From contig CADBRG010000280.1 in NCBI GenBank assembly GCA_902797015.1, positions 1-7,197 of the forward strand: a DNA stretch of 7,197 bases, in the 5' to 3' direction. This DNA comes from an uncultured Lachnospiraceae bacterium. GTDB taxonomy: Bacteria > Bacillota > Clostridia > Lachnospirales > Lachnospiraceae. Below, in pieces: positions 1-5,602 of the stretch (positions are counted from its first letter, which is position 1; every line of letters starts with the position of its first letter). The notes beneath the pieces were generated by a model. That model saw only the letters and a list, made by a program, of their open reading frames with translations. It was not told the DNA's origin and searched no databases. The position numbers and the translations under genes were made by a program.

Positions 1-782
1 ACATCAGAAACAAACGGATCACCGGTGAGTTTGCGGCTTATTATGAGCTGTACAATAAATACCGGACCGATTATAAGATCAATGAGATCCTGGAAGGTAC
101 GGCAGGACATGCAGTCAACAAGCGTGCGAAGAATGCAAGCTTTGATGAGCGTATCTCGATCATGGGACTTCTGCTTGAGGCCGTGCTCCCGCAGATCAGG
201 GACAACATCGAACTAGAGGATGCATTAAAAGAGCTGATGCCGCATTTGAAAGAGATCAAGGCGAAGCTGATCGGCGGCGCGCAGACCGGCGACGATGCGA
301 GAGAATTGCTTTCTGAAAAGATGGACGAATGGAAGGCCAATATGGAACGTCTTGAAGCGGCGAGCGGACTGGGCGGCGCAGAGCGCCGGAAATGGCAGTA
401 CATGATCCGCTTTGCGCGTGAAGTATCACAGAAGATCCGTCTGGCTGCAGCAGATACAGGTGAGGCAGCCTTTGACGTGATCCAGACAGAGTTTGCATCC
501 CGTGTTGCACAGATGCGCGAGGACGCAAAGACGATCGGCAGATACTTAGAGAACACCTTCCGCTTCGCAGAGACAAACTTTGGCGACGGCAACGAGATGC
601 TGGTACTCGTAACAGAGCTTACGGTCAACTACAGCAGCGCGCGTTTCATTGCGGAGCATGGATGTGATCTGTATTATAAATATAATAAGAAATTCCTGCT
701 TTATGAGCGCAACCGCGCACTGATGGATGAGCTTGAAAAGCTGACACAGAATGAAGAGATGGAAGAGAGCCTGTTGATATGA
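1..782 (+). CDS. Partial helical cytosolic protein, possible C-terminal part of a MoxR-type AAA ATPase
   Basis: The reading frame is open from the left edge (first full codon at position 3) to the TGA at 780-782, so the gene begins outside the window and about 259 C-terminal residues are visible. An internal ATG at 162 gives a shorter frame, but the same frame continues upstream with good coding character (it includes ITGEFAAYYELYNKY), so 162 is not the likely start. The visible part is almost entirely charged, amphipathic helix, with no signal peptide, no membrane segment and no Walker motif. The style resembles the helical tail that follows the AAA module in MoxR-like ATPases of Clostridia; this is a weak recognition, and the ATPase domain would have to lie upstream. 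Its stop overlaps the start of the leucine-rich repeat gene by 4 bases (ATGA), which suggests translational coupling and a shared process. The function of the visible part is unknown. Confidence 0.8.
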   Translation, partial: IRNKRITGEFAAYYELYNKYRTDYKINEILEGTAGHAVNKRAKNASFDERISIMGLLLEAVLPQIRDNIELEDALKELMPHLKEIKAKLIGGAQTGDDARELLSEKMDEWKANMERLEAASGLGGAERRKWQYMIRFAREVSQKIRLAAADTGEAAFDVIQTEFASRVAQMREDAKTIGRYLENTFRFAETNFGDGNEMLVLVTELTVNYSSARFIAEHGCDLYYKYNKKFLLYERNRALMDELEKLTQNEEMEESLLI

Positions 783-2209
783 TGAATTGGGAATGGGAGG
801 AAACCTCCCGTGGCATCCGCCTGACAAAGTATGTCGGTCACGAAGCGGAAGTCGTCCTGCCTTCTGAAATCGACGGTCAGCCGGTTCGTATGCTGGCAAG
901 CCATGCATTTTATGAAAACGGCATGGACATCGAACGAATCGTGACACCGTCTACGCTTCGGATCATCGAGCCATATGCCTGCGAGTTTTGCATGAGTCTG
1001 ACAGACTTTGTGATCGCTGAAGGCGTTGAGGTGCTTGGCAGGGAGTTTCTGATCGCGACACAGATCGAGAAGCTTTCGATTCCCTCTACCGTGTACTGGA
1101 TCGAAGAGCCTGCAGAGCTCGGGCTGACGCTTGACATTTCGCCGGAGAATCCGTGGTATTACATTGACGGGACAGCGTTGTTTCGCAGAGGAACGCATCC
1201 GGAAGAGATTGGCATTTCTTATTCCGATATTGTCGGCGGCGATTTGTCAGAAGACGGTTGTTTTAATAACGCGGATGATAGATTGCCAGAAGATGGATTC
1301 CGGGATTCAGCAGGCGGGATATCGTTAGAGGCAATCTTACCGGAAATGGAGTTCCAGGACTATACGGTTCCGGAGGGCGTCACATACATCGCGCATGACG
1401 CCTTTGAAAGCCAGGATATGTTAGAGCGGATCACGCTCCCGGCAACGCTCGTTGATATAGCAGAAGGAGTGCTTTCGAATCCGAAGAGCCATTTTGCAAA
1501 AGGGCGCGGGATTCATAAGATCGTCATTGCGGATGGGAATCCGGTCTTTTTTACCGACGAAAGCGGCCTGTACAAGCGTCTTCCTGACGGCGGAATCGAG
1601 CTGATTAAATACCTTGGCAGAAAGCACGATCTTGTGTTGGGCGATGCGATCCATGTGGTTGGCAGAGGCGCTTTTATCAAGAGCAAGGTCAAGCAGATCA
1701 CAATCCCGAAGACAGTAGAAAGGATTTATCCGGATGCATTCCTGGACTGCCCGATCAATGAAGTGGATTTTCAGGCATTCGGGTTTTCCATGTATTTCCC
1801 GTCCGAGCATGCATATGTATTGAAGCAGGTGCTCGAGGGATTCGGACAGAATGATAAGTTATACGACTTTTTCTATTATGACCGCGTCTTACGGGACGAT
1901 GCACTGAACGCGGAAAAAGCGAAGATGTGCATCTACAGACTGCACTATCCGAAAGACCTGTCCGAGGAAAACGCACAGTATCTGCGCGGAAGGATCGCTG
2001 AAAAGCTGGCGTTTTTTGTCGAGCAGCTCGGCGAACGCGGAGAACTCATGACACTGCAGTGGATGTGCGAGCTGGGATTCTTTGATCGCGATAACATCGA
2101 TGATCTGATCGAAAGCCTGAACCGCGCCGGACACCGTGAAGCCATGGCGGTGCTGATGGATTATAAGAACAGAGAGCTTGGGAACGAAGAGTTTTCATTT
2201 GAGCTGTGA
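779..2209 (+). CDS. Cytosolic BspA-type leucine-rich repeat protein with helical C-terminal domain
   Basis: This 476-residue protein has no signal peptide, LPXTG or membrane anchor, unlike the surface BspA proteins of the family, so it should be cytosolic. Two blocks of LRR_5-type repeats are visible. The first is at about residues 10-135, with units such as IERIVTPSTLRII and IEKLSIPSTVYWI and a 'NPWYYIDGTALF' turn. The second is at about 192-340, with ITLPATLVDIAEGVL, ITIPKTVERIYPDAF and a matching 'NPVFFTDESGLYKR' turn. An acidic, glycine-rich linker (about 140-190) separates them. Residues about 345-467 are helical and could be an ankyrin- or HEAT-like scaffold. Such repeats normally bind other proteins, so a recognition or scaffold role is inferred; no catalytic motif is seen. 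The start at 779 overlaps the previous stop; the ATG at 782 is an equally possible in-frame start one codon later. A purine-rich stretch at about 755-769 (GAAGAGATGGAAGAG) can serve as ribosome binding site. Confidence 0.88.
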   Translation: MMNWEWEETSRGIRLTKYVGHEAEVVLPSEIDGQPVRMLASHAFYENGMDIERIVTPSTLRIIEPYACEFCMSLTDFVIAEGVEVLGREFLIATQIEKLSIPSTVYWIEEPAELGLTLDISPENPWYYIDGTALFRRGTHPEEIGISYSDIVGGDLSEDGCFNNADDRLPEDGFRDSAGGISLEAILPEMEFQDYTVPEGVTYIAHDAFESQDMLERITLPATLVDIAEGVLSNPKSHFAKGRGIHKIVIADGNPVFFTDESGLYKRLPDGGIELIKYLGRKHDLVLGDAIHVVGRGAFIKSKVKQITIPKTVERIYPDAFLDCPINEVDFQAFGFSMYFPSEHAYVLKQVLEGFGQNDKLYDFFYYDRVLRDDALNAEKAKMCIYRLHYPKDLSEENAQYLRGRIAEKLAFFVEQLGERGELMTLQWMCELGFFDRDNIDDLIESLNRAGHREAMAVLMDYKNRELGNEEFSFEL

Positions 2210-2232
2210 GAAGATAGAGAAAGGACCACAAC

Positions 2233-3681
2233 ATGTTAGAAAAAGAAATGAGAAACCTGGTGGTGATGAATGAGGAGCTTCACCGTGCCGCAGCGAAGGA
2301 GCAGGCCTACTTCTTAGACCACGCTTCGTTTACGAGAGCAGGCGAGATCGTGGAGACATCCTACCTGCCGAAGGTTTATGATGCTGAGACACTGGAGCAT
2401 TTCCAGGAGATCCTGCGTGTCAGCTATGGAATCGTGGAAAAGGTGATCAAGCAGTATATCGAGGATCCGGAATACAGAAAGATCTTCGGATTCCCGAAGG
2501 AGATTGAAGAGCTCATCTGTATCCCGAACCTGTATGACAGCTATTTCCCGCAGGGCCGGTTTGACATTTTCTATCATGAAGAAGACAGAAGCTTTGGATT
2601 CTGCGAGATCAACGCAGACGGCACAGGCGCGATGAACCGTCAGAACGAGCTGTTCACTTCGATGGATTACAATGCGGTCTATCAGGAGCTGTTAGAGCAG
2701 TATGATATGACCTATTTTGATCCGCTTGAGTGCTGCGTCTGTGAGATCTTAAAGCTTTATGAGACCTATGAGAAAAAGGTGGAGAATCCGAACATCGCGA
2801 TCGTGGACTTTGTCTATGACGGATCATCTTATGCGGAGTGGAGTGAGTTCGCAAGACGCTTCCGCAGAGAAGGCCATCGCGCCGTGATCTGTGACATCAG
2901 AAACTTACAGTACCGCAACGGACATCTTTACACGCCGTCCGGAATGCAGGTCGACCTGATCCTGCGCCGCGCGGTGACGACAGACATCATCAAATATTTT
3001 GACGAAGTGCAGGATTTCATCCAGGCAGTGAAAGACCAGAATGTCTGCCTGATGGGCTCCTTCTGCACACAGGTCGTGCATAATAAGATGTTTTCCGTGG
3101 CACTGCATCTGCCGGAAACAGCGAAGATCATGACAGATGAGGAAAATGATTTCATCAAGAAACATTTCCCGTACACCGCAGTCGTCAGCGAGGAGAATTA
3201 CAAAGAATTCTTAAATGACAAAGACCGCTGGATCTTAAAGCCGGAAGATTCCTATTGCTGCGGCGGAATCTATACGGGTCCCGACGTACCACAGGAGCTC
3301 TGGGAGGATACCATGAAAAAATGTGCCGCGCAGCAGTACATCATCCAGGAGCTGTATCCGTATGAAAAAACGACCAACATCGATGTACGGCCGTACCCGC
3401 ATGAATTCAAGCTGCAGGATGGTTCGGATGTGAAGCCGTTTGAAGAAGGACATGAAGAAGAGGAGACGGCAGAAGAGAAGAAACAGGAACTTCTTGATGC
3501 TGCCCGTCCGCACAGCATGCAGGCGGATGATCTGTATGAGGGCTTCCGTGATCACATCAATATGACAGGATTGTATGTATTCAACGGTCAGTTCGGCGGC
3601 ATTTTCCACAGACAGGCAGTCGGAAGCGCGATCATCAGCGAAGTGAACGAGCGGTCGATGCCGACACTGTTTATTGTATGA
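2233..3681 (+). CDS. ATP-grasp ligase, circularly permuted / glutathionylspermidine synthase-like
   Basis: This 482-residue soluble protein carries the order of motifs seen in circularly permuted ATP-grasp enzymes. These are GRFDIFYHEEDRSFGFCEINADG at about 108-130 (the 'fE.NaDgp' signature), VDLILRRAVTTD at 240-251, a 'MGSFCTQVVHNK' segment at 274-285, RWILKPEDSYCCGGIYTG at 332-349 (ATP-lysine and glycine-rich loop), QQYIIQELYP at 367-376, and a C-terminal ATP/Mg-binding strand with GIFHR and VNERSMP. The family joins an acyl-phosphate to an amine to form an amide; the substrate here cannot be read from the sequence. Odd points are two cysteines in the glycine loop and a strongly acidic insert at about 400-425. 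The start is fixed by AAAGGA at 2220-2225, 7 bases before the ATG. The gene lies 23 bases after the repeat protein with no terminator between, so it is probably in the same operon. Superfamily assignment is firm; the subfamily is not. Confidence 0.82.
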   Translation: MLEKEMRNLVVMNEELHRAAAKEQAYFLDHASFTRAGEIVETSYLPKVYDAETLEHFQEILRVSYGIVEKVIKQYIEDPEYRKIFGFPKEIEELICIPNLYDSYFPQGRFDIFYHEEDRSFGFCEINADGTGAMNRQNELFTSMDYNAVYQELLEQYDMTYFDPLECCVCEILKLYETYEKKVENPNIAIVDFVYDGSSYAEWSEFARRFRREGHRAVICDIRNLQYRNGHLYTPSGMQVDLILRRAVTTDIIKYFDEVQDFIQAVKDQNVCLMGSFCTQVVHNKMFSVALHLPETAKIMTDEENDFIKKHFPYTAVVSEENYKEFLNDKDRWILKPEDSYCCGGIYTGPDVPQELWEDTMKKCAAQQYIIQELYPYEKTTNIDVRPYPHEFKLQDGSDVKPFEEGHEEEETAEEKKQELLDAARPHSMQADDLYEGFRDHINMTGLYVFNGQFGGIFHRQAVGSAIISEVNERSMPTLFIV

Positions 3682-3686
3682 CAACC

Positions 3687-3713
3687 TTGACAAACACAGG
3701 TGGATTTTATAAT
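3687..3713 (+). promoter_or_regulatory. Sigma-A-type promoter for the ABC transporter operon
   Basis: There is a perfect -35 TTGACA at 3687-3692 and a perfect -10 TATAAT at 3708-3713, spaced 15 bases. That is shorter than the ideal 17; the weaker TAATAT at 3710-3715 would give exactly 17. The site begins six bases after the stop of the ATP-grasp gene, and the predicted transcript would start near 3720, giving a leader of about 68 bases before the permease ATG. Confidence 0.7.
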
Positions 3714-3727
3714 ATTTTAGAATGACT

Positions 3728-3765
3728 GTTAAGGTTTTGGCAGGCTGGGAGTAGCCTGCCTTAAC
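3728..3765 (+). promoter_or_regulatory. Stem-loop in the 5' leader of the ABC transporter operon
   Basis: A perfect 8-bp stem, GGCAGGCT (3739-3746) with AGCCTGCC (3753-3760), encloses the 6-base loop GGGAGT. The outer arms GTTAA (3728-3732) and TTAAC (3761-3765) extend it across a bulge of GGTTTT. A competing pairing is possible, because GTTAAGG (3728-3734) also matches CCTTAAC (3759-3765). No T-run follows, so it is not a standard terminator. It lies between the promoter and the ribosome binding site, where it could stabilise the mRNA 5' end, act as an operator dyad, or be a switch. Role unknown. Confidence 0.6.
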
Positions 3766-3774
3766 ATAAGTATT

Positions 3775-3780
3775 AGGAGA
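3775..3780 (+). promoter_or_regulatory. Ribosome binding site of the permease gene
   Basis: AGGAGA lies 7 bases before the ATG at 3788. It decides the start among three nearby in-frame ATGs (3788, 3794, 3821), since neither of the later two has a purine-rich site at the right distance. Confidence 0.75.
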
Positions 3781-3787
3781 TTGACAG

Positions 3788-4723
3788 ATGGCAATGGTAG
3801 TTTTAGCGGGCCTGGATCCCATGGCCCTCTTCCGTGCACTCCCGGGTGCGTTCGCACAGGGTCTGCTCTGGGGAATTGTAGGTATTGGTGTATTTATTAC
3901 GTTTAAGGTTCTGGACATCCCGGATCTGACGATTGACGGTACGCTCGCAACCGGCGGCGCGACCGCAGTTATGTGCATCTTGGCAGGTATGTCGGCACCG
4001 ACTGCGATGATCATCGCGACACTCGTCGGCGCGGCAGCGGGACTTTTGACCGGATTTTTCCATACGACACTGGGTATCCCTGCGATCCTTGCCGGAATTT
4101 TGTCGCAGATCGCGCTATATTCGATCAACTTAAATATCATGGGCCGGTCGAATCAGGCGGTCAGCGTAGACCAGTATCATCTGATCATTTCGCTTCGGTT
4201 TATCCCGAAAGCGATTTTAGTCGCTGTGATCTTTAATATTGTTATCATGGCAGCGACCTATTGGTTCATGGGAACCGAGTATGGTACGACACTGCGTGCG
4301 ACTGGCTGTAACCAGGCCATGGCAAACGCACAGGGTATCAATACCAAGAAAGTTATCGTTGTCGGCCTGATCCTTTCCAACGCGCTCGTTGGTCTTGCAG
4401 GCGGACTGATCGCACAGTATCAGGGTAATGCAGATGTTAACATGGGACGAGGCGCGATTGTTATCGGCCTGGCCGCCGTGATCATAGGACTTGTTTTGGG
4501 CGAGTCCATATTCGGAAAACGCTTGAACTTCGTCGGCCGGATGACATTTGTTATCATCGGCGCGATCATTTACTACATCGTTATCACCGTTGTTTTATGG
4601 CTTGGCTTCCCGTCAGACGATATGAAGCTGTTCTCAGCGATCGTCGTAGCGATCTTCCTTGCTGTGCCGTACTTATCAGGAAAGAAGAAGGCTTCCTTCC
4701 GTAAAGCAGGAGGGAAAAGATAA
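3788..4723 (+). CDS. ABC transporter permease, BPD_transp_2 family (TrpY-like)
   Basis: This 311-residue integral membrane protein has about eight or nine hydrophobic segments (roughly 22-39, 52-68, 71-90, 96-113, 139-160, 188-209, 221-240, 252-273, 279-296) and a basic cytoplasmic tail (KKKASFRKAGGKR). The N-terminal stretch GLLWGIVGIGVFITFKVLD followed by DLTIDGTLATGG is typical of the 'uncharacterized ABC system' permeases related to the branched-chain amino acid type, which include the TrpXYZ tryptophan system of streptococci. The cytoplasmic loop YGTTLRATGCNQAMANAQGI (165-184) is the expected contact with the ATPase. Substrate is inferred only as a small molecule such as an amino acid or related nutrient. 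The stop TAATG overlaps the ATPase start by one base, so the two are co-translated. The first gene after its own promoter is usually a substrate-binding lipoprotein; none is present here. Confidence 0.9.
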   Translation: MAMVVLAGLDPMALFRALPGAFAQGLLWGIVGIGVFITFKVLDIPDLTIDGTLATGGATAVMCILAGMSAPTAMIIATLVGAAAGLLTGFFHTTLGIPAILAGILSQIALYSINLNIMGRSNQAVSVDQYHLIISLRFIPKAILVAVIFNIVIMAATYWFMGTEYGTTLRATGCNQAMANAQGINTKKVIVVGLILSNALVGLAGGLIAQYQGNADVNMGRGAIVIGLAAVIIGLVLGESIFGKRLNFVGRMTFVIIGAIIYYIVITVVLWLGFPSDDMKLFSAIVVAIFLAVPYLSGKKKASFRKAGGKR

Positions 4724-5517
4724 TGTTAAAGATTGAAAATGTTTACAAAACCTTTAATAAAGGAACCATCAATGAAAAGGTTGCGTTAAAAGGCCTGAAC
4801 CTCGAAATGGAAGAGGGCGACTTCATCACTGTTATCGGCGGTAACGGTGCCGGTAAATCTACGATGCTGAACATGATCGCGGGTGTATATCCTGTGGATG
4901 AAGGTAGCATCATCATTGACGGCAAAGATGTAACCGGCGAGCCGGATTACAAGCGCGCAAAATATCTGGGACGTGTGTTCCAGGATCCGATGCTTGGTAC
5001 GGCAGCAGATATGGAGCTGCAGGAAAACCTTGCACTCGCATACAGAAGAGGCAAGCGCTTTGGATTAAAATGGGGCCTTCCGGTTAGAGAAAAAGCCATT
5101 TACAGAGAAAAGCTTGCGACACTTGGTCTTGGCCTTGAAGACCGTCTTGCGACAAAGGTAGGCCTTCTGTCCGGTGGACAGCGTCAGGCGATCACGCTTT
5201 TGATGGCGACCTTACAGCGTCCGCGTGTACTGCTTCTTGACGAGCATACCGCAGCGCTTGATCCGAAGACGGCAGCTAAGGTTTTAGAGCTGACCAATGA
5301 GATCGTCGGCGAGAACAATCTGACCACACTGATGGTAACCCATAACATGCGTGACGCGATCCGCATGGGCAATCGTCTGGTCATGATGAACGATGGCCGC
5401 ATCATTTATGATGTCCGCGGTGAAGAGAAAGAGAAGCTGGAAGTATCTGACCTTCTGCAGAAGTTTACAGAGGTCAGCGGCGAGGAATTTGCAAACGACC
5501 GTATGATGCTTCAGTAA
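4723..5517 (+). CDS. ABC transporter ATP-binding protein (TrpZ-like)
   Basis: This 264-residue ATPase is complete and has every motif in order: Walker A GGNGAGKST (39-47), Q-loop Q87 in RVFQDPMLGT, the ABC signature LSGGQRQ (149-155), Walker B VLLLDEHTAALD (169-180) with the D-loop, and the H-loop histidine H207 in VTHNMRDA. The sequence around the Q-loop (DPMLGTAADMELQENLALAYRRG) is typical of ATPases paired with BPD_transp_2 permeases of the TrpY type. It sits on the inner face of the membrane as a dimer and powers transport through the preceding permease. AGGAGG at 4708-4713, nine bases before the ATG and inside the end of the permease gene, drives translation. A terminator follows closely. 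Nothing suggests damage to its activity. Confidence 0.95.
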   Translation: MLKIENVYKTFNKGTINEKVALKGLNLEMEEGDFITVIGGNGAGKSTMLNMIAGVYPVDEGSIIIDGKDVTGEPDYKRAKYLGRVFQDPMLGTAADMELQENLALAYRRGKRFGLKWGLPVREKAIYREKLATLGLGLEDRLATKVGLLSGGQRQAITLLMATLQRPRVLLLDEHTAALDPKTAAKVLELTNEIVGENNLTTLMVTHNMRDAIRMGNRLVMMNDGRIIYDVRGEEKEKLEVSDLLQKFTEVSGEEFANDRMMLQ

Positions 5518-5534
5518 ATATGACTATTGCATTT

Positions 5535-5568
5535 GTGCCTGTACTTTTTGACAGGCGCTTTTGCGTTT
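5535..5568 (+). terminator. Rho-independent terminator of the ABC transporter operon
   Basis: GTGCCTGT (5535-5542) pairs with ACAGGCGC (5551-5558) over 8 bp including one G-T pair, with an 8-base loop. It is followed by TTTTGCGTTT, an interrupted T-run. It starts 18 bases after the ATPase stop and works in the + direction only, since no T-run lies on the other side. The T-run is imperfect, so some read-through into secA is possible. Confidence 0.7.
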
Positions 5569-5573
5569 ATATT
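5548..5573 (+). promoter_or_regulatory. Weak candidate promoter for secA, overlapping the terminator
   Basis: TTGACA at 5548-5553 (in the loop and 3' arm of the terminator stem) is followed after 14 bases by TATATT at 5568-5573. The spacing is too short for a good sigma-A promoter, but no better candidate exists in the 85 bases before secA. The transcript would start near 5580, just ahead of the ribosome binding site. Confidence 0.3.
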
Positions 5574-5591
5574 GACAGCATGATGAAAGAA

Positions 5592-5596
5592 GAGGA
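5592..5596 (+). promoter_or_regulatory. Ribosome binding site of secA
   Basis: GAGGA lies 6 bases before the ATG at 5603. It selects that start over the out-of-frame ATG at 5599, from which the site is only 2 bases away. Confidence 0.7.
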
Positions 5597-5602
5597 AAAT
5601 GC

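Noticed and set aside
71..628. Minus-strand open frame of 185 codons opposite the first gene
   Set aside because: Ser/Ala-rich translation without recognisable motifs; antisense shadow of the helical + strand protein.
3728..3765. Leader hairpin as a terminator of the upstream operon
   Set aside because: No T-run follows on either strand; the next bases are TTAACATAAG. It also lies downstream of a strong promoter.
3781..3786. TTGACA just before the permease ATG as a promoter
   Set aside because: No -10-like sequence at 15-18 bases downstream; the region there is coding and reads TTTTAGCGGG.
3714..3787. T-box riboswitch before the tryptophan-transporter-like genes
   Set aside because: The leader is only about 68 bases and lacks both a specifier stem and the conserved T-box sequence, although T-boxes do control some related operons.
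3235..4140. Long minus-strand open frame of 301 codons spanning the end of the ATP-grasp gene and the start of the permease gene
   Set aside because: It lies opposite two well-supported genes and the intergenic region, has no ribosome binding site in view, and its composition (Pro/Ala/Ser-rich, then erratic) is what antisense of coding DNA gives.
5572..5577. Second TTGACA as the -35 box of secA
   Set aside because: The matching -10 would fall at or after the ribosome binding site, where no TATAAT-like sequence exists.
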